Part shown: positions 46,601-60,057 of the stretch, in pieces
Layout: each line of letters starts with the position of its first letter
How positions within the stretch are numbered: the stretch's first letter is position 1
Assembly: GCA_001414485.1 (NCBI GenBank)
Contig: LLEY01000005.1
Location: 682,001 to 746,000 of the forward strand
Length of the DNA stretch: 64,000 nucleotides
Origin: Calycina herbarum
Lineage: Eukaryota; Ascomycota; Leotiomycetes; Helotiales; Pezizellaceae
Direction of reading: 5' to 3'
Translations under genes and position numbers: made by a program
The notes under the pieces: model-generated
Seen by the model: the letters and a program-made list of their open reading frames with translations, nothing else
What the model was told of the DNA's origin: nothing
The model's database searches: none

Positions 46601-47420
46601 TGAGGCCACAGAAGAATCACCGTTCTGCTACTTGCCAGGAACTCTCTCCAGCGGCACGAGCCCTCTTTTTAACAGAGCAATACCTTCCTCAGCACCTCCA
46701 AGGAGCAATAGTCAGACATTGAGTACCAATAAAGAAGTCGGATAAAATCACCAGTAATCACCAATAATAGAGCACTCATCACGAATCCAAAGCACACACA
46801 CCAAAGTCCAAAGACCAACAATCTAAAAATCAACATAGATTTTTCTCATTACCACTCCCCTATCTCTCCCCCTATCAAGAAATACCACACAAAAAAGGGG
46901 GCAACAGCAGGCACCATGGTATCTAAATGTACGGACTCTTCTGCTCGCTCGCGCTCACATACAATATCCCATTGAACTCGCAATGAAAAAAAATTGTGGT
47001 CCCATCTTCCCCCATCTCAAATCTACCCCTCCTCTCCCAATACACAACAATCCCCCATCTCCTTCCGAAGAAAGAAAAAATAATAACAAAGAAGCTCGAA
47101 GCAGCCCAAAGAAGAAAGATCGCTAGCAATCTGATTTTGGTATCTCAAGAAGAATCGCGTAAGACAAAACGTAGTCTACGTTAATTAAATAAAAAGCAAC
47201 GGAAACAACGGAAAACACAAAGTAACATCTTGCCCCCAATGTACCAGGACATACAATAGCAAAGAAACAAGATGAGGCGATTTTGTTAATTTGCAAGAAA
47301 GATTCGAAAATAAACACAGGGTTGGGTGTTTCAAGGTCGTAAGGTGGAAAACGAAATTTCCTCAAGGTGGTGGAACAAGGTTGGAAGGCCATGATGGCGG
47401 GGGGTTTGCGATTTCGAATT
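43682..47420. other. Gene-poor block between PigL_N gene and MSB1 gene
   Basis: About 3.7 kb without a supported gene. It holds a Tc1/mariner relic (44784-45209) and three copies of a TTCGACAGCAAA-type motif at about 44330, 45485 and 46432. Short minus-strand frames with hydrophobic starts exist (for example 43985-44251) but lack conserved features. Confidence 0.55.
44784..45209. mobile_element. Tc1/mariner-type relic with 40-bp terminal inverted repeats
   Basis: Both ends carry ACGAGCCTTGCACCACGGGT.. continuing through CTGTGCGTACAGGG to a total of about 40 bp in inverted orientation, with one or two mismatches. TA (or TAA) flanks both sides. The interior is AT-rich, and on the plus strand, 44986-45132, a frame resembles the last ~48 residues of a Tc1/mariner transposase (QPTTIEEMR .. 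WINKLILKLEHWVN .. LIQRH), interrupted by TAA and TGA. The catalytic DDE part is gone, so this is an inactive internal-deletion copy. Confidence 0.78.
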
Positions 47421-50400
47421 CTAATATCGGGAGGAGACGGGACTTCGAACGGGCGATCGTGTGGTAGGACTTCCAGTTGTTTCCATGTTGCCGGTCAGCT
47501 CAGCGACGCGGGCCTTGATTCTGGCTACTCGTGACTCGATTGCTATGATGCATTAGCATTGAAAATTTGAAAGGGATAAAATTAATGCTTACTCTCTTCT
47601 CCACTGGTCTCTCCGTCATCTCCATCGGTCTTTTGACTGTATCCACCTCGGCTTTGCTCCTCACTCTGTCGAGCGGCTGCTCGGTCTGCTGCATTCTTTC
47701 GGATTTGCGCCCACCTATCTTGTTGAGGTGACACCTCCTTGGTCAATGGCGCAGAATGATCGTCAGAATCGCGCGATCTTCCAATTGGAGGAGGAGCAGC
47801 ATCATCCTCGCTAGCCCTTGGAGAATCATCAGGAACGAAAGCTGGAACATCGTCCAATGGACCTTGATCAAAGTTGGAAAATGCGTGGTGGGCCTCTCGC
47901 TCGTCGTTTGTATCAACTCGGGACATGCTCTCTTGCACAGAGGGATCATACGATCTCTCAAATTGCTGCTGCTCGTGATGAGGAGACGCAATTGGAGTAA
48001 TGTCATCGTCTGAAGGCTGTTGACTGATAGGAGCGACTGGTGCTGGGGCGGCCACTGCTACCGGCTTCTTGCGCATGTTTGATAATCTTCTTCCAAGCCC
48101 ACCACCTGAAGTTGGTGGTTGAAGACTGGCACTGGCCTGGTTGTTACCGTTTTGAGAAGCGGATGGTGGCTTGCTCTCTGGTGCTTTCTTGTTGCGTCCA
48201 AACATCTTTCTAAATCCACCACCACCACCACCACCACCGCCAGCCTCCTTCTTCTTCAACTTATTATGCTTTTTACTCTCAGGACTTGAACCGCTGTGGT
48301 CCTCAGAAGGTCTGACAATATCAATGCTTGGCTCAATGCGGGGCATTGGGGAGGTTGGCATAGGAGAGGGGGGCAGTGGTGATGGTGAGTCACGGATAGG
48401 GGTGTGACTCGGCTGTGGGAGAGCAACCTCGGCTGCCTGTGTTGGGAATTGAACTTGTTCCTCTTCATATGGACGAGGGGTTGGTGGAAATGAAGCAGCT
48501 GGTGGCGGGGTTGGGGTCTTTGAAGGAACAGCAGGACCCTGTGATGAGCTAGGCACAGCTGGAAGATCTCTCTCTCTCTCGTCTTCTCGTTCAGGGATCT
48601 CGCGTAAATTATCTTGGCTTTGCCCATTTCTTTGCATGGTTGCCTGAGCAAGCCCACGGCCGTGGTCTCTATTTTTGAGATACGCTTCCCGAATGGCGTC
48701 CTTGTCGTATTTATTGGCCCATTTCATGGCAGGTGAAGCTTCACTCATGATGACAGGCTGAAGAGTAAACACACTTGATGTCTTTTGTGACATCATGTCG
48801 TTATCGGCTCGTCCTCGTCGAAATCCTTGTTGCTGCTCAGCTTCCAGTTGTCGTTGCCTCTGCTGCAATTGGATTGCTGCTGCCTGAATTCGTGCATGCT
48901 GATCCGGTCCAATACTGGTCTTGCTGATGCCTTCGTTTTGGTTCATCAAATTAGGTCGCAATCCAGGATTTTGCTCGAGAGCTTGCTTGCCAGTTGATTT
49001 TCGTCGGGCCATCTTCGTCTTCTTGCTTCGACCCCAAAAGCTCTTCTTTTCTGCAATGTATGCGCCTTCCTCGGGATCTGGAGCCGCTCCCTTGACCATT
49101 TCCTCCATGACTAACCATCTACCCCCTCGAATAATAGTTTCGATTAGAGCGCATCGACCAAAGGCAGCCTTACGATCCGGAGTTTCCTCGCCAGCCAAAC
49201 TACTAATCCAAACCCACCAGAATGAATCATCTAAATCGAATCGATTGATACTTGCCAACTCACCAGGCTCAAGATTCGAATTCGATTCCAGTCTAGGCGC
49301 ATGTGATTGTGAGCTATGTCCTCGGGTATTGATTGGAGGAAGGATCTTGTCTGGTGGTAATAACAACGGAGCAGGTCCATTTTTGGCCTCATCAACGAAT
49401 CCAACGGATAAGAAATCGGCCCAAGAAGGGGTAGTTGGTCGATTCAGTCCCGCGTTTCTGGGGTGAGGTGTCGACCTTAATCCTTGCTGGCGTGGCTTTT
49501 TCATAAAGCTGCTTTCATCATCCTCTTCCGGTTCATCCATCCCTCCGGAAAATCCTATATCTTCAAATCTTGACCATGAAGCGTCACGTAATCCAGTTGA
49601 TTCCTTTGAGTTTGAAGCTTGTGACTGATTTGCTGAGGAAATCGATTTGAGGACTCGTCGACACTCATCAGTAAGAGCCTTCACGGGATCCTCGTACTCA
49701 GCGAATTCCTGTAAAGCCCGGTCGTCATCTCGGTATTGGAAGTGGTTGGCTCGGCGCAAAAGAGCGAAAGGTGTCGGCGATACCGAATCCACAATCATAA
49801 TGACCTTGGTAGTTTGCGATTGTAGTAGCGATGGTCGTTCCGGTGGGTACTCTGTGTCCTGGACCAACTTTTGGAGAGACATTGGAAGGTTAGAAATTCC
49901 ATTTAAGCCCTTGACTGATTCAGGCGACAAAGATCGTAGATATGCGAAAAACAAATGGCTTGCAGCATCAGCAGCACTAACTGGAAGTTAGTATCGTTGA
50001 CATTTGATATGTAAAGGGTGTGCTTTTTTACCGTAACCAGCTTTTGTAGCCTCCTTCAAATCCGTTGCCTCCATCGTTGTGTTCAAAAGCCCACCATCCT
50101 GCTAATCTGGATAATTTTCTCCCTCCGAATCCATTCAGCTTGGAATGTGCCGCAATCGCTGCAAGGAGGTCGAAATAATCGAAAATAATTTTGGTACGCG
50201 CATCGGACTCCACGCTGAGGGGTATAAAAGTCGCAAAAGAATCTCTGGCCATGTTCGAATCTGCAAAGTCAAGTTAGTATGTAAATATTCCCGAACGTTG
50301 GATTTTACCCACCATATTCGCCGACCTTGAACATTTCATATGCATCATAACCAACTACTCCGCCAGGTAGTCTACTCCAACACCATTTAACAACGCTACA

Positions 50401-50885
50401 TAAAACCTATTCCACATTAGCCTCCAGACTTTTTTCCCCGCAGCCATTGAACCTTACCATAGGCTCGGTCAACCGTAGCTCTTGTGCTAGCATCTCGCCA
50501 TGCAATTGCCCACGATCGAAGAAATGTCGAATGAAAGTACGCGCAGCGCTAGGATCGGAGGTGGGTCGGAAAGGGAGGAGGAGAAATGGCATATCCAGGG
50601 CTGGAAGGGTCGATTAGCCTGTGTTACCTAGCAAACATGGGAATGGTTCCATGCATAATCGAAAGCGGGAGGCTTTTTGATCCTGATCGTACCTCTTGAC
50701 TTCAATTCAATGGTGCAGCCTCTCAGCAGCTCTTGTACCTCCTCCGGGTCGACGCTTGTTCGTGTCCACGCATCTTCCCATCGCGGTTTTGGCGGCGCAA
50801 CTTCGACCTCTGGTTGTTGCCCTTTTTTCTTGGATACTTTTGCGGGACCATCCTTGCCCTTCAATCTCGAAAAGAAGCCCACCAT
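47421..50885 (-). CDS. MSB1: Msb1/Mug8-type polarity protein (RhoGAP-like domain)
   Basis: Six exons, 50885-50693, 50600-50458, 50406-50313, 50260-50032, 49976-47593 and 47542-47421 (3165 nt, 1054 aa). The N-terminal ~440 residues match the fungal Msb1/Mug8 (DUF1708) domain: MVGFFSRLKGKDG, an LLLPFRPTSDPSAARTFIRH segment, KWCWSRLPGGVVGYDAYEMF, KLNGFGGRKLSRLAGWWAFE and HLFFAYLRSLSPESV, a RhoGAP-like fold. The remainder is long and disordered, with Gln/Arg-rich (~560-600), Pro-rich (~670-740), a Gly run (~770) and an acidic C-terminus ending in a short coiled coil (TIESRVARIKARVAELTG) that lies in the last exon. Yeast Msb1 acts with Cdc42/Rho1 and formins at growth sites. The acceptor choice for exon 3 (50406) is fixed by phase; a nearby TAG acceptor would create a stop. 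Confidence 0.92.
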
Positions 50886-53800
50886 AGCGAATGTGTTTGT
50901 GGTTGTTTATTCAGATGCTCTGCATTCGGTTCTCGGAAGAAATGGATCCTTTATTTGTTGATCGCGCCGGGCACGCAGCGAGTGAGTTGCTGGTTGTTGG
51001 CAGTGGGGCAGGGGGACGAATTGTTCACGGGAAATGTTGGTGAATGGCATGCGGATTCGCAGAGTCTGAGGGTATCTCTGACCTCGAAGCGTGTCGTCTA
51101 GATCTGGTGGATTGTATGAAGGGGAAAAAGGGAATTGGGTTGGGTAGGCGACCTTGGACGATCTAAAAGTTTATCGCCGGTGCGAGTGGATTCAGGGGCC
51201 GAAGGAGAGATTTGGTCCGCACGGGTGATTCTCTTCCAGCTGCAGCAGAGCAGCTGTGATCAACACCAAAGCAGCGCCAAAGCAAGCGACACGGCGAGAC
51301 AGACAGCGCGCACAGCACAGCGGAGCAGGGCGGTGAGGCTGGATTTGGGAGACTTGTTGCACGCCGCGCCCAATACTTGACGTATCAGGACGGGTGGTGT
51401 TGAGGCGGGGCACGATTTGGAGATTGGTTTGCGCTGAAAAGGGTGCTGACGGTGGTGGCAGATTGATCAGATTATTATTGGGCGTGTAGTCGTTGATCAG
51501 AGGTGCTGGCAGTGAGTGCTCTCTGGAAAACCTGTCGAAATTAGGGGTCTCAAACAAGTCGATGGCTGTCTTCGCCGTTGGGAATCATGAGACAAGCCCA
51601 ATGGATCAGGTAAGGTTGAGCCGATTATCGCAAATGAGGGACCGGGGACTGGCTCGTGGAGGGGGAAAAGGGAAAAGGGAAAAGGAAAGAGAGGGAGGGA
51701 AAGGAAGGGATTCAATTTCATAATTGGCCTGATATGACTTTTTAATATTCCAGGACCATCGAGGCATCGCGTCGCATCCTCTCCTCACCACCAACGACGT
51801 CGACCAAATCCGAGCACCCCCCCTGTCTAGCCCTCCTGGCCCAAATTACGCAAAAGGTACGAGCTCCCTCTTTGGTTCAAGCTGCAAGCCACCTGCTGCC
51901 AACGACTGCCAGCGCATCACCACCGGGTTGAGGAAGAATGATGATATTTCGCCTCAATTCGCCTCCTTGAGCCCCGATAAATCACCAAGTCTCCCCTCCT
52001 CTTGGGGACATCTAACAAATCACTGCAAGCCCAGCAAGGACCTCCGAGCCAGCCATGACCATCGTGGGCTTCTCCTTCTAGACTGACCATGCTAGAGTTG
52101 TCGTCTTTATCACAGTTCTGAGAGATTATTACTCGGGAGAGTCCAACCTCGGGCATTTAGGGGGGTCGAACAACCCCTCTCCTCCTATCAGTCTATCACG
52201 GCTACCTGCTTATAGGGTACCAACGCCATTACCGACTCCTACCCAACACCTGCAGCTCCAAGGTATCGATACCTACGCCAACTCCTTTCCCCGTCTATCG
52301 GTACATGACTTTTGCATAAACATGTAGCGGTACTTTCTGCCGTACCAGAACTCCAATGATCGAGGTAACCTTACGGACTCCTGACATAATAATGTACCGG
52401 AGACATCGACTACCGATATAAATACGGACAAAGAACCATGGGCCTAGAATATGTACTCATTCAAGACGATCCAGCGCTCGAGCCCTATGTTGCAGCATGT
52501 TCATGGCTTATGGGAACCTCTCCAGCCACTATTCATGCATCGAACGCCTCATTCTCCCGAGCTGTCACTTCTCGCCCATCAGATCTCGCACTTTCTTCTC
52601 CACCACCATCGCTTTTCATCTTCGCTTTTCATCTTCGCTCTCCATCCATAATTGATTACACACGTACCATCGAGTCATCAATTCTGCATCCAGCAACCAA
52701 ACAATGACTCGATCAAGTAAAACAGCATAGAGGCAGTCCATCCAATACCAACAAGGCGCCTGGAGCAAGACCTGTTGTGCGACTTTGTCTGCCCCGAGGT
52801 GGTGTTGATTTAAAATCACAAAAGAGTCCAAAAAATTAGACACCCCGCAGCGGCTTACCATTCCGTGCTTTATGGCGTGAAAGATGGCTGTTTCAGACTT
52901 TCTTATTAGAAAATCCCCCTAAAAATATCTCAGCATGTCAGCCACTCATTTCTCTTCAGCTATAAACCTCTCCTCTCCGCCTTTTCCTCTCAATTCTCTG
53001 CTTTCTATTTTTCATTTCGTCGTGTTGATTGCAAGAAATCGGATCTCTTTTCTTCAAGTACCACGGTCGTTTATCTCAACTCAAGCCTTTGAATAAAACG
53101 GTGGGGGGTGATCAAACGGTTCTCTATGCATGGCAACTTGTCGCGGGGATGTCCCACGTCGGGGAACAAAAGAGGAGAGTTCCGCAATCGCACATCCGTG
53201 TGTGCTACCGAGTACCAAGATGTCTACAAGGTGCATGCTTTTCGCTTCAAATGGAGGAATTATATTGAGATGAGTTTCTCTGTGTTGGCAGTGAATGGGA
53301 TTATTAATTTCGAGTATGACGTGGGATTGATTTTTGATTGCACCGGAATAGGGCGGATGCAGAGAGATTTGATGATGAGGTGGTATTTTGAATGAATTTG
53401 GTTAATTGGGGCCAAGATGGAAGAGTTCTTCCTTTGCTATTTTGAATGAGTGTTCATTGGGTTTTTTGTTCACTTGATGTTTTCACTTCACTTATCTACT
53501 CCTTAGTTCTTGATGTATTTCTGGGGATTATTCATTTATCAACTTTCTTCTACATCTTCTCGTTCAAAAGTTTTCGATGAATACTTTTATTAATTACCAT
53601 TCCTCTGAAAAATATCCATTTTAATAAATATTATCCGAGAACCTTTGAAATAATTGAGTTACTTGAACCAAGTTTACCATTTAGTTTTAGAAGCTAGGAA
53701 CATGATTCTGTGAGTTTATTCCGAGATAGCGATATATACTTAGGGAGGATTAGGATTGACATCGAAGGAGTAGAATGGTTTTTGGTGTTTACGTGTCATC

Positions 53801-53900
53801 ATTTCTGAAGACACCAGCCAGTAGAGCATGCGGTTTTGGGCAAAATTGAACAGATCCTGAAATCCCTCCTGCTATTCTCTCTCGTGGGATTTTGATACGA
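50886..53900. other. Intergenic, upstream of MSB1; no gene seen
   Basis: About 3 kb with no supported gene. It includes a polypurine tract near 51658. Frames are short, and many are antisense readings of skewed DNA. Confidence 0.55.
51658..51715. repeat. Polypurine tract with GGGAAAA repeats
   Basis: About 58 nt almost entirely G and A on the plus strand, starting with three AAAAGGG-type units then GGGA/GGAA runs. Such tracts can form triplex or G-rich structures and lie in promoters; here it is about 770 bp upstream of the MSB1 start. Confidence 0.8.
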
Positions 53901-56900
53901 GAGAAAATTCAACTCATCAACAGCAAGTTAGTCAACATTCGACAGTAAGAAAATGGTTGACAGCAGAAACAAAAAATTCGACGAACGAGGAAAGTTGAGA
54001 TCGACTTTACCCAAGAGCGTCATGGTCGTCTCCTTAGGTACAATGAGAATCTCATATTCTCACACTTGTTATCACCAAGGTCTATTATTGTAACAGCTAT
54101 CACACTTCTACACAAAGCAAGAGACATCCGTTGCTGAAACCGTTTGGGTTGAATATGAGCTTGAGCGAATTGGGGACTGCGGCTAGTTAAGAATTCATTC
54201 AATGCTTGTTCGTTCAGAGTGGGCGGTACTAGTCTTGAAGTGGCTAGTTGGGGCAGTGCAGGCTAGCAGTGAATTCACCTTTCTAGTATGATAGGAGGAA
54301 GATGCTACGGATGTTTTATTCCCTGCTTGTAGGAATGGAGTTGTTTGGATTGGAAGTGGGATTTTTGAGCGTGTATGGAGAAAGATGTCCATTTTATGTT
54401 GAGAAGAACTTTTAAACGGGGGTTGGGAGCTCGGCTTTGAAGAATATCTGCCGTGGGCCCTTTTCAAGTAGCCAGAAGACTCATGTTGCATCCAATTGAA
54501 CCTTTTATAGAAATGGTCTGAACTTTTCTTGATATTATAGAATCTGCGAGGCGCGACTTTTGCTTTCAAGACCCATGGTGAAAGCTTTAGCGCACTCTAA
54601 ATTCCGGTGGGAATAAATAAGAGCGGCTTGTTGGAAAGAATGGAATATGAAACTTGCCAGTGGATTTATGAGCGTTCACTGTGGTATTCTCCAGCTTCAT
54701 TTGATACTCCCCCACGAACTCTCTAAGAATAGCATGAAAGTTGGGAACCAATAGAAAATCCCAGGTAAACTTTCCAGGGGAGGAGAACGCCACTATGAAG
54801 TTTTCTGAAAGTAGATCCTTTCTACTGTCGATAATTCCCTTGCTGTCGCGTACAAATCAAAGTTCACAAAACTCTTCTCGTGCCGTGACTTAGAGACTTC
54901 GCGGTATGGTGGTTCCATTGGGTCAGATTTCTGGAGTTAACTTACGATACTCGGTGCAAGTGGTTCGTTTTGCTCGCTGGACAATCGGAGTTCTCGTTGT
55001 CGCTGTATACACATGCGAATACCTTCTTCAAGATTCGTCGCTGGAACTCTTTTATCATGGTAATTACCTTGTTCCCCATCTCATTCGGTAAACATTCAAA
55101 ACTTCATTTCTTCTCTTTTTTCAAGGAAGTTTTGACTTCTTCGTAAATAAGTTGATAGAGACATGTGTTGCTCTGAGATCCTAAACAGCTTACCAACTTG
55201 CAAAGAAGCACATATCAAAATTCCCCCCTTCAATCTCCCATGCTGCATTTCCATGCTCTTTCCCGGTCATCATTTGATTTTCTTTTTCTTTCCTAAGACC
55301 TTTCCCAGCTTCTCCTCTATAGATCGAGGCTTTTAGACTTAGGTCAAGTACTCCTGAAACCTCATTTCTCATGCTAAAAATCAACGGTAACAAGCTGAAA
55401 TAGATTCAAAGAAGTACTATTTTTAAAAGAACCAAGTGCAACCAGTGCCAGAATGAGAACACCTCCCAGGATTATTCCGTTAGCCCTCTTCTGATATTCG
55501 TCCCCAGTCAAGCTCGCTTAGGATAAAGTATCGGGTTATTGAAAAGCACCTCGAGTAAGCTCTTGGGGTAAAGAGAAAACTTTTCTTAACTTTCCTGAAA
55601 TAAGTTTCTATTTATTGTCAATATTTCTCTTACTTTGGCGGATAAAATGACGTTTACATAGTACTCTTCCCAATTTTGTGTGTTTAAAAACTTTAGGGCA
55701 TTATGTTTCCACTGGCTTCGCTCCGAACCCGAAGCCTGTTCCCAAAGACCGAATGTACTCTGTGCGACTATGGCGTGTGCTGTTTCTCTAATTATAACCT
55801 TTGCTTCACATATTTAGACAATTTTCCTTCAGACAAACTTGGGGTTCTTGCTTCACGCTAGAACATTGGAGGTAACTACGCTGAAGTTGAATCAGGGGAT
55901 AATTACACATGGAAAAAGAATCAAGGACCCCTATACTATGATAGAATTACCTCTCAAACTTACTGTTTTATTGTATACGTATTTATCACTTGCATGAATG
56001 GTGATACCCTTTTTACCCCCTACGACTAACCTGAAAGTGAGGACCAGAGGTATAGAAAGTCTGCTTACTCGTAAACCCAGCTCTGATATACCAACATCGA
56101 AAGATGGATAGTTTTCCCAGAAAAGGGGCACACAGGGAAATAAAACTTACTCTAGTTCTCGCTAAGCGAATCATGCAACGAGCAGTTGATCTGAGCCCTC
56201 CCTGCTATTGGAGGGGTCGCGGAATTGGAGGTTTTTGAAATCCCGTTAGGTGGAATTTTTTCGAAGTCGATGACGAACTTACTGCATGCTTGTTTACAAG
56301 CCCAACTTGGTAGGTAAAGTAACGGTTGTTGCAATTGTTATCGAATGCTTTAAGATCGTTGAAAATCTTAGAAGTTAGTGTACACTTCAATAATAATCTT
56401 TCATAACAGCTTCCAAGCTTAGAGGCGATATTTTCAAACTGAATAGAGTCGGGTGAAAGCTATCAAGGTTATGCTTGAAATACCACCACCTAATTCCTCT
56501 CTCTCTTTCGTTTCCGAACCTTGAACGAATATTAATAGCTGGGGCCCATGGCTTTTATGGTTGCTATTCTTGCGAAATGAAGCAGTATTTATATTCAAGG
56601 GTCAATGCATTAACGTGCGAGTCGTTGGATGAAAGACATGTCCAAAGAATGCAAATTGTTGAATCGTTCTTCTCTTCTTGAGAAGCAGAGAAGAAGCAAT
56701 GTTTCTTCTTGCTGTAAATTGTATTTTCAATTCTTACTTCAAAATTCCAACTACAAAAGTTACCAGTGAAAAGAATGATGGGAGATACGTCAAGTAATAA
56801 AAGAAATATGTCTCGTTAAGCTATTGGAAGGCTAGAATCGACAGGCGTGAAGCCGTCGTGGAAATGTCCTTCTGGACCCATTCTTCTCACGAAGGACTCC

Positions 56901-59900
56901 TACGAAACAAACTGTAAAGTATGGTAAATTTCAAGAGAGATCAAGAAGTATATCAAGAATCCTTCACAGAAAGAGAGAAATACTTATTGTGAACAAGTAT
57001 AGGCGAGGATCTACTGTCGATTGGTTTCTTGCTGTCGATTCAAAAGTAGAGGCATTTTCCAAAGAACTCTTCTCATAAAATTCGGGAGCTACAAGGAGAA
57101 TTCTCTAGCTATGATTTTAGGAGAACTCTGTAAAGCTGCTGTCTGGCCTAACATTGTGTCTCTAACGAGACCGAAAACCTGGCGCGCCGCGGTTCAGGGA
57201 AATGTGTCTTGTATGTAGGCAGATATCTTGGTGATCATTCAGTCCTTAAATAGAATGATCTCCGTCTTGATTGAGTTCTTTATGGACTCGTTTCATTTTA
57301 CATAAAGTATTGATCATTTCATTGTTTACTCTCTCAGGGTGCCTCCACTCTTGTGATACACTTTGGAAAACTCTCGCTTGATTTCTTCTTTTTCTCTTGG
57401 ACTGATTCTTGATTCTACAAATATAGATTTATCCAAGCTTGGAGGGGGAGAAGTATAGGAACGGGTACCTTTGTACTTTTTAAATCCCTACATGGATAAG
57501 GAAGAGCGTAGAGTACCCCGCGAATAGAAAGTGATCCAGTTGTAATTACCTCCGAAGAAGAATCAATTGCAAATCAGGTATACATAAGAGGCGGTTGCAA
57601 TAATGGCAAAACTGTACATACTCCCATGCTCTTGAACAAGCTAAGACTAATGATAACAGTAAAAACTTAACCCCTTCAAAAAGTTTGTTGACACGTCGAT
57701 ATAACCTAACAATTGAGGCTACAATCCAAATAACCCCGTCCCCAATTTCTCCCTTGCCGTATGATGGCGAGATAAAAAGCTCTATAGTTAGACTGAAATG
57801 ATCTCTATCACAACGAACGAGAACGCGTCTGGCGCTGTTAAGGATGACATGCCTGTGTGTTTAATCTCTTCTTTGTAGACCAGTGGTATGTCTTCTACTG
57901 CACCTCTCTGTTCTACGTACCTGGGTGGTGATTTGCGGTAGAAGTTTACACTCGTCGGTAAAGTAAAATTCCACAATTGCTGTCGAAAGTTTCCCTACTA
58001 CCGAAGATCTTAAATCCTCCGAATAAGATATTTCAAACCGAGAAACTCCTTTGAGTCCACATAGACCATTTCTTGGTTAACAAAGTAGTATTCGCTTACA
58101 CGACAAAGTTTGCGAAACACATCCAGAGTTCACGTTCCTTCCGGCAAACCAAGTGTTCTTTTCGGCGTCCCGCCTCTGTGTGGAAAGAAGAACACAAACG
58201 AGGGGTTTTAATAACGCGTAACAGGCTGGTGAGTTTTTTTTTTGGCTTGGAAAAAGAACAACCCAGCCCTTTCACAAGTGTCTTGATCTAGAAAATATGA
58301 TTTCCTTGGATGGTGAGTTCTTATAGAGTATAAGAGAAGTGAATTGTGGAAAAATGTTGAATACATCTTGCCTGCCAGGGCTCTGAAATTATACGCAGCG
58401 GCATGCTATTCTATTATAAACTCGCTCTGCATAATGACCTAACAATTGCTACTAGAATTGAAGTATGTTAGTCCACCAGTCCTCTCTTGAGTTACGAGAA
58501 AGCTCTATAAACAGGCGGTTTCGCCCCTTTTCTCAACGAACAGTACACAGATAGGACCATTTAACGAAGAGTGGATTGGGTTCTTGGTGATGGCAACCGC
58601 ACTTTCATCTACCTTCCCCGTTCCTACAAGTGACATTATGTTTTCCATCCTCTTGCATTGCAGCTCAGAATTAGGAGAAAATTTGGCAAGATCAGGAAAG
58701 TAATACCTATCTAAGTTACTGTCAAAACTTTTCCTACTGCGAATGTCTTGGATCCGACCAAGCGAGAAAACCACTAAAGTTAAAAGCACAAGTATAAATT
58801 TTCTTGCACCAAAAAGGATTATTCAGTCACGCCACAATAAAGACGGGATATCTCCATGCTTGACCTTCATCACGAGAAGATAATGGTGGTACACCTCACT
58901 TAGTGGGTGGTTGTTACATTGAAGTACAACTTGCTTCCGCTTTTATAGGTCTCTCTTCAGCTGTAGTTCATGTGTCTTAGATTACTCTATAATGTCTAGT
59001 CGCCATTACAGAATCAGCGAATCACTGCTTCAAGAAGATGCAACACCTTCTTGAAGAAGCTCAATCCACAGGCTAACATGATATTCATAGTGAGATGAGT
59101 AAATTGGTATTTGGATTTTTATCCACCTAGCCAAATTCAGCAAAAACATTTTGGTTTTTTCCCAAATTGTCTCTCGTTTATCAACCTTCTACTCCCATGA
59201 AAAGACCAGAGAGCTTCTAAGGGGGTGGAGAAGAAATTAAAAAGTTCCCTAAGAAATTAATGCGACCTATACTAGCAGTGGAGTGAGTTCCCCACTCACT
59301 ATCCGACCTGATCTGTAATGACGAGGTAAACGCTCCTAATAAATTAGCAAGAATCTGACAATGTAAACACCAGAATGCTCGCTTCAATATGTGTCATGGG
59401 GTCCTTTGTGGTGGCAATCTTACTTTCTTCCCTCTCCCCTCTCCCTACAAGCAATATCATCCACTCCTCCATCCCTTGAATCACAGACCAAACAGACAAA
59501 AAACTTAACCCAGGGCAGTAAAGTAGGTTTCGACTGGGCTACTGTCGGAAGTTTTCCTGCCCCCGAAAATCTTGAATTTTTTGAAGCGAGAATACAACTC
59601 AATTTAGGCCTCCATGTTGAGTGAAGTAGTTTCCAGTAACGTTACAATGAAGGTGAGAAATTCAGGCTTTCCTTCTAGCAATGAAAGGGATTTGCACAAT
59701 CGGCCTCCATACATATATGAGAACATACCATGGTGCTTTGCTACCCTTAGACCAGGTCGGTGGGCGTATTAGTTTTAAAAAAGAAAGGCTTGGTCCCCCC
59801 AGACCTCTTGGATTCAAAATGGCAGAGGTCTCGTATGAAGCCTTCCGAGACGATAGGAGAAGGAGAATTGTGCAGAGGCATGTTACGTTACCATCGTTTG

Positions 59901-60057
59901 TATTGTGGAATTTGTACAATAATGGCCCGTTTTGATACATCCACCAATCAACCAAAACTTAAGACCCTTCTCAACTCCCCAAGTAACTCCTTTCCAGTCA
60001 TATATCACACCCAACAGCAATCCAACACCCCAAAGCCAAGCCAAGCTAAATCACACC
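53901..60057. repeat. Gene-poor array of diverged ~0.8-kb units
   Basis: More than 6 kb with no intact gene that I can defend. A short motif (TTCGACAGCAAG, with variants CGACAGTAAG and TTTGACAGTAAC) recurs at about 53943 on the plus strand and, on the minus strand, at about 54830, 57025, 57975, 58730 and 59545. Short minus-strand frames of 60-95 codons accompany most of them. Copies at 57780-58050, 58500-58800 and 59370-59620 are homologous over about 250 bp. The unit is probably a decayed gene or non-coding repeat; its identity is unknown. Confidence 0.5.
58505..58789 (-). other. Best-preserved frame of the 0.8-kb repeat family
   Basis: An open frame of about 94 codons whose upstream extension (ARKFILVLLTLVVFSLG) looks like a signal peptide but has no ATG before a TGA. 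It then reads DIRSRKSFDSNLDRYYFPDL and ends at TAG. Homologous positions in the two neighbouring copies read IFGSRETFDSNCGILLY and FGGRKTSDSSPVETYFTALG, and both are cut by stops. This suggests a small secreted-protein family in decay. A link to ribonuclease-like secreted proteins is only a guess from the FDSN..YF pattern. Confidence 0.3.

Noticed and set aside
48171..49991. Several plus-strand frames of 78-181 codons
   Set aside because: Antisense shadows of the long MSB1 exon.
54195..54569. 124-codon minus-strand frame
   Set aside because: No signal peptide, domain, or homologous copy in the neighbouring units; Ser/Lys/His-rich and unsupported.
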